The notes beneath the pieces are model-generated. The model was not told the origin of the DNA. It ran no database searches and saw nothing but the letters and a program-made list of their open reading frames with translations. Shown piece after piece: positions 1-13,500 of a DNA stretch of 64,000 nt (position 1 is the stretch's first letter; each line of letters starts with the position of its first letter). Source of the DNA: Paracentrotus lividus (taxonomy: Eukaryota; Echinodermata; Echinoidea; Camarodonta; Echinidae); assembly GCA_940671915.1 (NCBI GenBank), contig CALNVZ010002016.1, positions 1 to 64,000 of the forward strand, given 5' to 3'. Both the position numbers and the translations under genes were made by a program.

Positions 1-395
1 TGATCACTACTTGATTTGCATGACGCTTTACCAGGAGGATATGCAACTCGTAATCCTATTCTTGGATAGTCAGGCAGCATTCGTCCATCTTTGTATGCTG
101 TAAGAATATATGTTCCAGCATCATCTCTTGATACTGGATTGATTGTAAGATAAAGGGAGCATGCAACACCAGATGCTTTCTGAATGGTTAGATTTTGATT
201 AGATGGCAAGGAAAGATATTCTGGATTTGAAGAACTGTATGAGGGAGATCTATAACCATACTGTAATGTAACCCTTGTACTATTACATGGATATGGGAAA
301 TTCAGTTTGGCCTTTTCTCCCTCATTTGCATAAAGTATTGTGGATTCACATCCAAAGCATATGTTCAAGATGATTAGCATACAAAGGGGAATCAT
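1..395 (-). CDS. Ig-like membrane receptor, N-terminal part (cut by window edge)
   Basis: An open reading frame starts with ATG at 395 and runs off the window at 1 (131 codons seen). It begins with a hydrophobic signal-like stretch (MIPLCMLIILNICFGC). An Ig V-like domain follows, with a Cys in a YPCNST context, an N-glycosylation site (NST), a YRSPSYSSSNPEYLSLP stretch, and the F-strand motif D-D-A-G-T-Y. The residue two places after that Tyr, normally Cys, is Leu. It is clearly paralogous to the genes at 32005 and 35131. About 670 bp upstream of the ATG also match the region upstream of the 35131 gene. It lies antisense to the troponin-like gene whose first visible exon is at 4569, so it is probably nested in an intron. 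Ligand and role are unknown; a cell-surface or immune-type receptor is an inference. Confidence 0.75.
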   Translation of the reverse strand, partial: MIPLCMLIILNICFGCESTILYANEGEKAKLNFPYPCNSTRVTLQYGYRSPSYSSSNPEYLSLPSNQNLTIQKASGVACSLYLTINPVSRDDAGTYILTAYKDGRMLPDYPRIGLRVAYPPGKASCKSSSD

Positions 396-1065
396 GTTCA
401 AACTCCTGTTTTTCTTTTTTAAATATGTGCTTGTACCTGTACAGTCTACACTTCTTTAAAAGAAAATATGGTCCTCAGGATGGGGGAAAAGTATGAACAA
501 TAATAATGGGCAGTTATAAAGCTGGATTCACACACAATGTACTGTGAGATGCTAAAAAATGAAAAAACGTCTCTAAGCATGGATTTAGATAAATCAAAAT
601 TTCTTATATTCAATAGTATGGTTGAATAGAAGGATATAGGATAATAAGGAAGATAAGAAAAAGACGATATATAGGGAGTGGCAAAAGAATGAGTTTCAAA
701 CTGGCCACGACAGCCTGACATGGGTAGCCACGTGACGGCTCCTTCCGTGGCGCCTGATGAAATGTATGAAGTAAAGCCTACGTGTAGTTGAGTGACCATG
801 TGAATTCAAATACCACTGTTCTTGAATTAGACTGGGCGAGGTGGAATCCTTCAGTAATCCAACAGTAAAGATTGTACCTTGAAGAGTCTAAATACTTCTT
901 TGTATTTCTATTTGAATTGTATTGCTCATTATAATCCGTTTAGCTTGCATGCAGATTGTTTATGTGCTGTTCTTGTTCAATATCATTCTTCACTTTTGAA
1001 TAAAGTGATCTTGAGTTCTGGTATGGCAATGTTTGTGAATTGTTATCCTTGTTCCTTTATAGTTG
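396..1065 (-). other. 5' flank of the Ig-like gene, shared with the 35131 copy
   Basis: No coding potential seen. The stretch matches, in reverse, the sequence just upstream of the other Ig-like gene (about 34.2-35.1 kb); for example 1021-1062 matches 34208-34255. The Ig unit was therefore duplicated with its upstream region, which probably includes its promoter. No clear TATA box was identified. Confidence 0.5.
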
Positions 1066-1440
1066 AATATTAATGCAAGTTATTTACCAAAATGGTCCTT
1101 TAGCTTGATCGTTATTGGATGGACATAGATGCAAGTAGCATACCCTTGAGTGGGAAAAAAAGAAAGATTAAAAATAAAAGATGATATGAATAAAACATTT
1201 ATATCTTTTTTTTATTTTTCTACCCCGAATTTGGAAGAGATATTCTTTACTCAGATTGCATGGGAACCATGCTGCTGTTTTATACTGGGATTAGCAAGAC
1301 AGTAAATCTAGCAACATTTGACCCAGGTGATAGTACCTGGCAGGAATGAATTCTTTAAAATTCCAAACCAATGAGGCACAAGGAGTGATCTGACAGACTT
1401 GACATGTAGGCCTACTAACTTGTGAAAAGGCATTGGTGGT

Positions 1441-1617
1441 TTACTCAATTTTGCGTATAAGAATATAACCATAGGTGGTGTCTCCAATAATCTTGTTAAT
1501 TGGGTACTGGTTGAATTTTGGTGAACTTGTCTCACTTTCTGCAACAACATTTAGGTTGACGATCATAGCCCCATCAACATGAAGGTCAGCAGAAATTATT
1601 TGAATGGTCATTGCCAT
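1441..1617 (-). pseudogene. C-terminal tail remnant or terminal exon of an Ig-like receptor
   Basis: A 58-codon open frame on the minus strand ends at TAA (1441-1443). Its sequence matches 32,930-33,060, just after the Ig-like copy at 32005, including ETSSPK followed by a D-T-T-[YF]-G motif. It lies about 1 kb upstream of the Ig start codon at 395, so it would be the 3' end of another Ig copy further up; that copy's Ig domains are not visible here. Whether it is an exon or a relic cannot be decided. The tail has T-T-Y-G-Y-I, which fits the loose T-x-Y-x-x-[VI] pattern of immune switch motifs. Confidence 0.35.
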
Positions 1618-2801
1618 TTTACGATATATTGCAAACCTTTTTTTAAAACAAACCTTGGTTAGATTTTGGAGTACATGTAGTTAAGTAAAAGTTCACAGAC
1701 ATCAAGTTTTGAAATTTCAAAAACATGTATATCCCGATATCTCAAAAACCCTTCGAGTATGAACTTTAATCTTGTTAATAATAGGCCTATATATCACCTT
1801 TAGAAAACAAACTTTTGATATATTGGAATAACATTTTCAAAGGTTGCAGAGTTCAACTCTTGAAATGACAGTATTGTTTTTTTTATTGCTTTAATGAACT
1901 TCGTCAAAATAATGCTTAGATTTTGGTGTAGCTAGGTGAAAGGTCAAGGGTCAAGGGTGGAATTCTAGGCACATACTTGTAATCCCCAATAAATCTCTTA
2001 ACCACCTTTCATATGAATCCTGGAACACAGTTTAGAGTATACAGTCTCTCTTCACTTGCAAATATAACATTTTCTTACAAATATGGAAATTTCTTATCCT
2101 AACCCATTTCAATTGCTTTTACCAAATAAAGATTATATCGTACCATTCTTACCAGCAACGTCGTTCCTTTCATCACCCGATGTTTAAAATGTGTGTTAAA
2201 AATGGCGGCGGTAGGTTTAAAAAAACGTACGGCAAATTCCAAATGTGCTGGTCGTCTTCCGCATCTGATATACAACTTATTTGCGTCATGACGAGAATGA
2301 GTTTTCTGCTATTGGCCCACATCCTTCAGCTTATAGAGACAATAGGTGAAGAACACTCAATTTACAAGTAGGGAGATATGGTTTCCGAGGCTATGATAAG
2401 ACTCAAACCCATTGGCAAAATAGGATTGATATACATAAAATATAGAAAAAAAACAAGAAACATTTATTTTTGTGAAAAAAATAACTTCTTTCAAGTATAA
2501 AAATCATTTTATTTGAGGAATTTTTTTTTTCTGGGACTTGCTTGCCATTTATTATAGACAGCATACCTGCCTGACAATGGAGTAACCCTGGAGGAGGAAG
2601 TGTTTTTTTTCCCCAGTAATTATTATGTTAATCATTGAATCTCACCAATAGCAGAACTTATAAATCATTAACTGTCTTGAGATGCTGGTGTATATTGCAA
2701 GTGGTCTGCCTCAGTAAAATGCAAGAATCAGGCAGAGTGAACATGGACTTTGGACTGTGCCAAGTAACACTTAAACTTCAGCTTGTGCACTGATATGATT
2801 A

Positions 2802-2833
<32 letters not shown>

Positions 2834-3190
2834 GTGTGGTGTGTGTGTGTGTGTTTGTGTATGTGTGTTGGAGAGGAAGGGGAGGGGAGGAGTATTGTCT
2901 GGGATGAAGTTGAAATTCAAACATTGTGAATATATAATTAAAACAGCTTATTATAATATTTGTAGAATTATCATTGTTGCATCAAGCATACTGCTGCTTG
3001 AACAGGCATGCTATACAGGGGAAGAACAACTTTTGCAAGTCTTTATGGGAAAAGTTATTGCTAATCAATCATCATTGACATTGATTTATTATGTAATGCC
3101 ATCCCTTGTTACAACTTACAAATAAATGTATATAGTAAATAGTGGTCGTATTTTAAGAGTTGTGATTGGTTGAAATGATGTCACGTGTCA
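1618..3190. other. Non-coding, AT-rich stretch
   Basis: No supported gene. Apart from the TG microsatellite, only short homopolymers are seen. Small open frames here show no family resemblance and no exon-like borders. Confidence 0.5.
2802..2869. repeat. (TG)n microsatellite
   Basis: Nearly pure TG/GTGTGT run with short interruptions. The open frame rich in Cys and Val across it is a repeat artefact. Confidence 0.9.
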
Positions 3191-3194
3191 TTCA

Positions 3195-3262
3195 CGTTTT
3201 TGTTATAGTGAACGGTTTTTGTTATATTGAACGTTTTTTTTGTTATATTGAACGGTTTTTAC
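3195..3262. repeat. Short tandem repeat, about 21-bp unit
   Basis: Three imperfect copies of a TGTTATATTGAACGGTTTT-like unit. Confidence 0.6.
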
Positions 3263-3458
3263 CTGTGTTAAAATGAATGGTGAAATCGATTGCCTTATTG
3301 CGCAAGCGCGTAATAACAGTAAAATGGTGCGCACAACAATAGATACGCGGAGCGACAATATACGTCACAATAGCTTAAATAGCACCAAAAGTTTGGCAAA
3401 CATTTGCAAAGATAAAACCAGATTAGGCAAGGTCAAAGATCTAGGGGTCTATTTACTA

Positions 3459-4098
3459 CAGTGCGTCCCAAAAAGAACTATACACTTTTTAAATGGCTAC
3501 CAAATAAAAATTACTCGATTCTTGGATAAAGAGGTTTGTATGTATATAAGACTCATATCCTCAACTATCATTATGACACCAAAAATTCCGATAATAACGC
3601 ATGCTTCAGTGAGTAATGCCCACTTTTGTAAAGGACACAAAAATTAGCCTGCGCAGGAATTCACTCTTCATTTTGCACCCGGTTATGGAACGCCATGAAT
3701 AAGTCAAAATTAACGATGGAATAAATCAGCCAACAGAGTCAAAGATGAACCAAAAGTCTGAAAAAAATAATTGATATTATGCAAAAATGTAATGTTTCAC
3801 CGTTAGTTTCCATATCGTCTTTGTTGGCCGATCGATTCCATCATTAATTTTGACTCCTTCACGGCATTCCATAACCAGGTGCAAAATGAACAGTGAATTC
3901 CTGCGCAGGCTAATTTTTATGTCCTTAACAAAAGTGGGCATTACTCACTGAAGCATGGGTTATTTTTGAAATTTTTTGTGTCATAATGATAGTTGAGGAT
4001 ATGAGCCTTATATACATATAGATCTTTCCCCCAAGAAACATATATTTTTCTATTTGGTAGCTATTTAAAAAGTGTATAGTTCTTTTTGGGACGCACTG
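3459..4098. mobile_element. Palindromic Tc1/mariner-like non-autonomous element
   Basis: Inverted ends CAGTGCGTCCCAAAAAGAAC / mirror, flanked by TA on both sides (3457-3458, 4099-4100). The arms are about 300 bp and nearly meet, so the element can fold into one hairpin. The small frames inside carry no transposase. The CAGTG...CCC ends and TA target fit Tc1/mariner; family placement is an inference. The inner part contains a CTTCAGTGAG motif shared with the foldback elements. Confidence 0.75.
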
Positions 4099-4102
4099 TA
4101 TA

Positions 4103-4290
4103 ATAAATAGTGCATGCATCTATTAATGCAATATTACTGACTATGGGAACTCCAAATACTAAATTATCCCTCGGGCACATCTGTTTCACCTCGGCTACGG
4201 CCTCGGTGGAATAAATGTGCCCTCGGGATAATTTCGTATTTGTCGTGCACATAATGTAGTATGTTGCATGGTAGAGCATGCACTATTTAT
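4103..4290. mobile_element. Short inverted-repeat element (188 bp)
   Basis: Ends ATAAATAGTGCATGC and its reverse complement, directly abutting the Tc1-like element to the left. The interior has a CCTCGG/CCGAGG-rich stem. Target-site duplication is uncertain because the flanks are AT-rich. Confidence 0.6.
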
Positions 4291-4568
4291 ATAATATTTG
4301 ACTGCTCATGAAATTTGCAAATAATTTATGGTTCAAAGGGTTAAAGGGCTTCATCGCATGCCTCACATTCACCATTAAATTTCAAAGGGGGAAGAGCTCA
4401 GTATGACTTTTTTTCTTCCACTGTGAAGTAAGGTATGCGGGCTCGAAAGTTCTAAAATTTAATGGGTAAAGGGGAAAAGGTCAGTATGAAAGGGATATAA
4501 ACAAGAATGCAGTTTTCATTCTCTTTTCATTCTCTTTTCTTTTTTTTTCCTTGTTGGCTATTTTCCAG

Positions 4569-7500
4569 GAGGAAACTCGCAAGATGAGAGAAGAGATCCA
4601 GCGTCGTCGTCAGGAAGCTGAGGCTAAACGCAAGATGGCAGAAGAAAAAAATGAAACAGCCTACTCCATTCCCAAGTACAACCTCGCTGTAAGTAGTACT
4701 TGAAAAAGAAAAAAAGTATAATCATACATTATGAGATAAATGTATGTGAGCCTCCAAGGCTGTTGTCAATACATTTTAAGAAAGTGTTTAAATGAAGGAG
4801 GGAACTTTTAGTGTCATTACGTTTAATTTTCAGGTTATCAGATACATATTATTTTGCTACGGGGGGGGGGGGGGTTCACAAAGGTGTTTGTTTGCTTTAT
4901 GAACAATGAAGCTTATGTTATATTGCAGGTCATAGGTCACAGAGGTCATTTAGCTATTGACGTTTATATTTTGTTCCATTCTCATATCCAGGAAAGCATA
5001 GCTTAAAGCCCAGCAGAAGAAGATGTAGAGATGATGGCTGAGGGAAAAGTTCGTAGAAGAGAAATTATTCCCTTATAAAATAAATAGCTATGTGTACATG
5101 TCATAATGCAGGTCATAGGTCACAGAGGTTAGCATTTGACCTGTACATTTAGTTTCATTCTTTTTTCCCCCTCCTATTTATGAAAGCATTGCTACAGCTA
5201 AACAAGAGAAGATGGAGACCAATGCAGAGATGATGGCTGAGGGAAAAAACGTTTGAAGAGAAATTATCCCCTATAGAAAAACTAGCTACCTACTATATTG
5301 CAGGTCAAAGGTCACTTAGGTTATTGAGCTTTTGACCTTTACATTTTGTTCCATTCTTCTTTCTCATATCCAGGAAAGCATTGCTAAAGCCAAGCAGGAG
5401 AAAATACAGACTGGTGCAGAGATGATGGCTGAGAGAGAAAAGAGAGCGGAGGAAAACTTCCTTTGTAATAAAGAAACTTACTACCTGTCATAATACAGGT
5501 CAAAGGTCATAAAGGTTGTATATTCTTTTGACATTTACACCTATATATTTTGCTTAATTCTCTCTAGGAAAGCATTGCTAAAGCAAAACAGGAGAAGATG
5601 CAGACCGATGCCGAGATGATGGCTGAAAGAGAAAAGAGAGTGGAGGAAAACTTCCCCCAGATACGGATCAGCGCTCGTGACTCTGAAGAGCGCCTCCGTG
5701 AGATTGCCGAGATCCTTCACGCCAAGCTTGTGGAGGTCTATGGTGATATGTATGACCTCGTGCAGAGGAAGGAGAGACAGGAATATGATGTAAGTAGATT
5801 TCAGCCAAGTTTATTAACATTATTGATATATTACAGGGAAGTCAGAGAACAAATAAAACAATGTAGAATTCATTTCAGTCTCATATGGTTTATAGCATTG
5901 AAAGATAACAGCCTGCCAATCCAAGAACTACATTTATACAACAGCAGTGTTGTGAATTCACTAAGTAAAATAGGGACATATAATATATGAAATGACTTTT
6001 CTTGAGTGTATATTGAAAGGAAAATAATTTGGGAGACTGTTTCGGTATAGACATAACAAATTTTAAAAAAAAGAAAGCTGTAGTGAGATCTTCATTTTCA
6101 TCATTCATTTAAGACAACTGATAATAATCTCTTTGTTAGTATATCACATTATAAAGGTGTATGGGAGTACATGCCACTCAATTGTCTTTATTTCTTTGTT
6201 GTACTAAAAGCTAAATGAGATGAATGCTCGCATCAAAGACCTCGCCAAAAACAAGTAAGTCTAATTTTTGTATAGTGCTATGGAGGAAGGGACATAGATA
6301 TAAATTAAGAAGGGATGGAAGAGAAAGGAAGTGCAAGAATTGTTTTGAAACAGACAAGTAGACAACAAGATAAAGTAAGATGGACATGTAGTATCAGAAA
6401 GAAAATCATGAAGGAGGAAACATACATAAATAAGGGTCAAACCTATTTTACATAGCAACACAGGATGTATATACACAAGATATATTGACAAACAGAAAGA
6501 CAAATCAAGAGAGAGAGAGAGAGAAAGAAGGAAACAAATAAGCCTACATGAACATACAAAAAAAAAAGAAAGGTGGAAATACAGAGTTAGAAGTAGGCAG
6601 AAGAAACTTGATAGAAAAATTGGACAAAGTCATCCTTACTGATGTGCATTATGCTACTGAAGATGTGTGACTTGATATCATTTGCAGAGAATCTGGAGGG
6701 CATCACAAATATCTCTGTAAATTTGTAAAAAGTTGATTCCTTCTTGGGATCAGAAGTTAATTGATGGTAATAACAGCAGTCAGCTCTGTCCATTCCCCTG
6801 CAAACTGACTGCGATCAGACCCAGGTGCATAGCTCAGTCAAGTCTTTTTGATTCTGACATTAAACAGATGGCAACGCTATAAGCTCCATCTATTACTTAT
6901 AAAACAAAATTATTCACTCAGGTTGCTAACGTCAAAGTAATAACACTATCATGAATCTCTATAACATACCCTTATTATTTTATACTATAGGACTGTAAAG
7001 GTTACTCCAGTTGACCAAGGGTAAGTTCTTTGTTTTCCTAATATTAGGCATTCAAATGATTTCTTACATACAGGCCCCTAAATGATACAAAATATATAGT
7101 ACCTTCCACCAATATTTAGATTGAATATGACAGGCTTTTGTCTACGTTATAAGTCTTTTTCATTCCAAATGATAAGGGCTCTTTTTGAAAGTTTTAGTGG
7201 AAACCGAAGAGTATGGTGTTGTTTAGAAAGTTTTAAGAAGTAGGGGAAATTGTATTTACATTTTTTTTTCTGTGTGTTAGAAAAAAATATGTTGATGTAA
7301 TCAGTGCTTCATTATTGTGAACATGTTTCTTACTATTTTTTGTTGAATGGTCGCCCAACCTGGATTGTTTGTGTTTATCTATAAACTTCTTGAAATTCTG
7401 CTTATCTCATCATGATTTCATTCATAACACGAATGAAGCAAAATGGATGTTTACTCTGTGCTGAGTTGTGGTTTTCATGTGAATGTTTTATTTTCTTTTG

Positions 7501-10500
7501 TGCATCACTAATGGCTGTTAAAAACATTGTGCATTGCCTTTAACAACATGTTGTTATTTTATATGATTTAGGTTGATATGACTTGCACTATTGTATATGG
7601 TTACAAGGATTTAATATGGTTTGATATGATTTAATATGGTTTGATATGATTTGTTTTGCACTGTTCATCTAACAACTAACTATAGGCATGTCAGCATGCT
7701 GAAGGAAAAGGGATTCACCTTTGAAGACAAGGTATTATACTCTGAGTAGAATAGAGTATTAATTTTGAGTAATATATATAAAGGCATTACTCGACATGAA
7801 CTAGGGGTTCATAGTGACCTCCAAATTTTGAAGAAAAAAAAGTTTATGCGGACCTCTGGTATGAAAAGTAAAATTGAATTATTAAACAAAAGATTTCCAT
7901 GGTGGTCTTCAATGTAAAATAATGAAAACTTGAAAATATTTCATAGGCTTTATTAATTACTTTTTTTGTTTGTTTCTGTTTTGTTTGTTTATTTTGAGAT
8001 CTACTTTAGATATAATGAGGCAGTTTTTTTATCATTTTTAGATAAATCTCCTTTCTCGAATATACTCTTGGATATTACATTAGTGATTTGTTTTTACTAT
8101 TTTTAAAATTTTATATTTAGATTAATGATTTGTCGCTAATCATATTTCTGCAATAAGGTTTTACTATGAGATAATGTATATCTGGCTAAGATGTTAATAC
8201 AAGTTTTCCAAGATATGCTTTTTTGGCTTTTATCCCTCCTGATTTTGCTTTGCAGTTCTTATATGGAAAAATATGTACAGCACAATGCTATTGTTTGCTC
8301 AATTTGCAAAGAAAATTTCAGGCCTTAAATTTCCTCAGTTTTAGGGCAAGGCTACTTTTTCATAGGGCACTTTTTCTTAAGTACAGCACCAATGCAAATG
8401 TCTGGAAACGGGCTCAAAATCTACAAGGCCAAACAGGGGATTTTGGGAGAGGCATTAAGGCCATTAAGGAGGCATCCAAGGCCTGAATTTTTTTTACACA
8501 ATAAAAAGCATTTACTTTCGTTTTCTTTGGTTTCTTGGTTTCTGGAATGCTTACTTTTAGCTGCCCTCTAATCAATAATTATTGAAAACTTATTTAAAAG
8601 CTATCCAAGAAAGATCCAAGTACATGAATATATCTATGTATTTACGTTCCCTCATGAACTTGTGACATCATTTTCCCTTTGTAATAGAATGCAAAGCAGA
8701 AGCAGAATGTTGATCTGAAGGCAAGCCTGCCCTCTACTGGTAACATAGCAGACAGGCTCCAGCAGTTGCAGAACAATCTCAAGAAAGATGCGGTAATTTG
8801 ACTAGATTTAATGTTATTATACGAAAGCATGTAACAGCACAAGCTGGAAATTTCATATCTAAAGTTGGTATTAGATATCATCTAAAATAAAGTATTGTCT
8901 TCTTGGTACACATGTCAAACATTATAAGCCCTACTAAAAAGGTAAAAAGGAAAATGTTCTCTTTGTCATTTCATCTACCCTGACTAAGGCACTTTAACAT
9001 TTGTAAAGAAAATTTTATAGTAACTTCACAAACTATTTATTTTCAATTCCTGTATAATTTGGGGGATTAGTACATTTGGTACTCAATCCTTAGTTGCATT
9101 CCGCAAGAAGCCGGCTAAGGGCATTGTCTTTTGGTAAGCTGTCTTAGCCTTCACACTGTGCTTCCAGCAATCCACAGAGTAATGCATGCTTTATGACTTG
9201 TGTATTCCAGGAGACCACTGACAAGAACCTGAAGAAGGAACCTATCAAGATGACTTACAGCACTCCTGAACAGCTAAGAGAAGAGCTAGAGGCTAGTAAG
9301 ATAGATGCTGAGAAGTACAAGCAACAGAGGGTGGGTAGCTCTTTGATTTCCTCTTTGATAGTTTCAAGGTTGTAGCTCTTTCTTGATAGCCTGGAAACTT
9401 TTAACCTGTTAAAGATTGAGAATTGCTATAAAATCCAATGCGGTTGCCAAGCTTTGTTGCCACAAATTATTTTATTTGAAGGTGAAACAAAGTGACAGAC
9501 ATCAATATGAATATTAATATGTGATGAAGAAGAGGGGTGCTTTCTATTTTCTCATCAACCACATATGCGGGCTAAGTCACCAACTGGTTAAAGTTTTTTT
9601 TTGTTCTTGTTATTTTAAATAAAAATTCACAATGAAACCTTGCTTTCTATTCATAACCATATCTGTTATATCTCCTTCTCTCTTTATAGCTGTCTGTCAA
9701 AGTCAGGTGTTTTAAGGATTCGCCTGCACTCTATTTTTCTTTGCTATTTTTTTCCTTTTTTCCATCTCACTGAATTGAATGCTCCAATTCCAGGAGGAAA
9801 ATAACAACTAAACACAACACAAAAAGAAAGTTCCCCCTATGTCAGATATCAATCATTTTTGAACCAGGAGGAATTTAAAAAATCTAATTATATGTCCATG
9901 TAGGGAATTTCATTAGCCACAATGGGAGCGAATTTTAGGAAAAATCAACAAGTCATGCTTCAGTGAGCAATGGTTGAATGCAAAAATTAATTATGTGTAC
10001 TGCTTGTTTCTTATTCTAGGAGGAGAATCGTAAGAAGAGGGAGGCAGAGATCCGTAAGATTGAGATGTTGGAAGAGGAGCGTCGTAAGAAAGCTGAAGAG
10101 GAACGTAAGAAGCAGGTTGAAGAGAGAGAACGACTGAAGAGAGAGAAGGAGGAGAAAGAGAAGGCTAGGAGGAACTTGCTTGGTCCATCTGGAGCTCCTG
10201 TCAACATCTCGGTGAGTTTCCTCTTGTTCTGGATTTATCTGCTGGGAGTTGACAGAGGCTTGTTATTTTGTGGACATGGAATCGATAAGGGATCAGTAGG
10301 TGGTCAAGTGGTAAATTTGACTGTCATTTGCCTATATGTGCAAACTGACACTGATCAGACTCGGATTTGATTCTTGTCATGTCTTTCGGATGGTGACGTT
10401 AAAGGTTGATAACAGACATACTAGTAAATACATGTTTGTAAAAGATCAAAACAACCAATACCAGTAATGCTTACGATATTATCTTACAGAAAGTGGTTTC

Positions 10501-13500
10501 CCAACAGAAGGCCAAGAATCGTGAGGAAACCATCGCTGATCGCGTCCCAACGATGGCGCTCTCCAATGACAGCACTGAGGCAGATTTTCGTCACTTTGCC
10601 TATGACCTTTACAACCGACTCAAGACAACCATGGGAGATATCTTTGATCTACAGGAACAGAAGAAGAAGAATGATTACTATGTAAGTCTTTTTTCTCCTA
10701 TTTGCCTTACTCCCCCCCCCCAAAAAAAAAAAAAAAGAAGAGAAAGACAAAAAGTTGATGACATCCATGTCATTTTAATTTTTACTACTTCCTTTTAAAA
10801 CAGTAAATTTATAATTTTCAACTTCAGTTTAGCAATAATGATATTTTCCTATTGTATTTACATGTACATTTACTATTATACAAATACTACTATATGAATG
10901 GGAATATAAGCCTACATTCACAGAAAATATAAATATGTCAAAAAGATTTTTATAAAAGGGTTGAACCTTTCTCTTAATCATTCCTTCATAATGTATACAT
11001 TTAACCCTGTCGAAACTGAATGTCTTGTCAAGATTTCATTACTTATTGTGCTTATAATGCATATAGCCACAAAGGTAGGTTTTTCTGGTGGGAAATATGC
11101 GCTCTCACATTGAATGCAACTTATCTACTACCAAATCCGAGTTTTATTATTATTATTATTGTTATTATTATTCACCATGTAGACCCATATCAACGTAACA
11201 CAATGTAAAAAAAATATCTTTTTAAACAGATAAATGAGCTGACTGAACGTGTTGGACCGGTAAAGAACACCAAGTAAGTGGACATGCACTGAGATTAGAT
11301 AAGATTAAGTTTGATATGAATTTGAAAAATATGTAGTGTTACAGGTCTATATGTTGAATGTACATATCTGACCAGAAAATATAATCTTTTATAAATCTTA
11401 CTCCAAGCAGCACTTATTTAACATTTTTGAAATCAAAACAATTAAGCACACTCTTAATTATTATATTATTATCAAATTGATTTTTATTTTCTTTTCCTAC
11501 AGGTCCTCTCCAGTTGTGAGTACTGGAATGTAAGTACAAAAAACTATGATGTTTGAAGTTTATGATGAACTTATTAAAGAATTATTGTATTATTATAAAT
11601 CTGTCATGTGAAGTCACATTTGTCATGTTGGAGAGGGAGAAAAGAGTTTACCATTTACTGAAAGTTGGAGGATAAAGAAATTGTGAAACTGTTTCAAAAT
11701 GCCTTTGATAAAGCCAGAATTTTTCTAAACTTGGTAGAGGAGTTTCTTAGCAGGTTTTTCAGTCGATTTGATTTCCTATTTCATCTTTAGTAATTTTTAT
11801 CACCCTCAGCCGCTTTTGAGCAATTTTGAACAGTCTTTTTAATTTATTTGTATTTCTTTGTCTCATTGATTTTGCTTGCAGAGTAAGCAAGGTGAAAGAT
11901 GGAGGTACCTGGACACCAAAGAAACAGGTAGATTATTAAAATCCTAGATAGAGAACTTTATATTCACTACATGCAAGTTGTTGCAATTAATGAAGATTGA
12001 CAAAGAAAATTGATGTAGAGAAAGGGAGAGAGAGAGAGAGAGGGAGAGAGAGAGGAAGAGATGTAGAAAGACGAAGAAAGCCTAAATGTATATGTGAAGG
12101 GGGTAAAGGGAGAATGAAGAAATGAAATGAGATTTATCTGGAAAAAAAAAGGAATATGTTAATTAGATAATTACAAAAAGAAAGTGTTCATCTAGATCTT
12201 CATATTAAAATGTAGATTACATTCTACTCCTGTTATAACAAGATTTTATTATAATGAGGTGATTCTACCAGTTTCCGATTCCAAACAGTCATGTTCACTT
12301 GTGTGTATGTGTCCATGTGTTCTGTATAATAAGATTTTTGGCTTTGTCTAGAGCCCCTTGTTATAAAACAAGTGGACTTTATAGAATTTCTCCTATCCAT
12401 TTCAAATGTCTCTCTTACCCAGTTTCTCTATGCAAGATGGTTCTTTCCTGTTTAATAACAAACACAAATTCAAGGTGATATTGGTCTGTTTGGGAGTGGA
12501 TTGTTAATTTAACTCTTTTTTAATTTTTTTTTTTTTTTCAATTCCAGAACGACAGTGGCAGGTCTCCCAAGCCAAAGGAACTAGGAGGGATAGCATCTGA
12601 GGGTGGGGTCCGGGGGCGTCTGGCCATGTTTTCTGGTGGAAAGGACACCACTGACTCCCCATCTAGGGTAAGCTAAAAGAAATTTTGAAGAAGGTGGCCT
12701 CAAACACCCTGCCTTATTTTTTGTTAGCTTTTCAGTTGTTTTCTTCAAATAATTTCTATTTATTGTATCATCCTAAATTTTCACTTTATTTGTCAAGAAA
12801 CCTTTTTTCTTCATAACTTTGCCCATGTTATATTGATGGCAATATGCTATTGCATCTATACAAATATTGTAAAATCAGCATCACGTCTATAAATACAAAA
12901 TACAAAGATTTTAAATATAGAAAGAAGATATTCATTAATGTTGGAATTTAAAAAAAAAATATCACTTTTCTTTTGATTTGTCATTTCTCATTTTATGAAA
13001 ATGCATAGATGCAATAACATATTTCCATCAATTCAACTTAATTTCAGAACTTTCAGAAATGGAGGGATACACCCAAGAAAAGAGAGAAAAAAGAAAAGAA
13101 AAAAAAATCCCCTTCTATTAACCTTTTTACAAGCAGTTTCAATGTTTTTGTGTTTTTTCCTTTAATAAAGTATATAAACACAACACAAAAAGTGAGTTAC
13201 CCATATCTCAGATATTAATAGTTTTTTAACCAGGTGGAATTGAAAAAATCTTATTATATGTCTGTGTAGGTAATTTTATTAGCTACAATGTGAGGGATTT
13301 TTAGGAAGAATCATGTCATGCTTCAGTGAGCAATGTTTGAAGGCAAAAACATCATTTTTTTGAAGTTCTCATGCTGATTATCACAACTTTGAATAAATGA
13401 TTTTGGAATAATTTTTCAAATTTTCAAATTATTCAACATCACACTTGTCAAAAAAGATGCCACATGTGCGCCCTAACATACAAAACGAATTTACGGTAAA

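Noticed and set aside
2811..2870. Cys/Val-rich peptide
   Set aside because: Translation of the TG microsatellite.
10016..10207. Ser/Phe-rich minus-strand open frame
   Set aside because: Shadow of the E/K/R-rich coiled-coil exon at 10020-10211.
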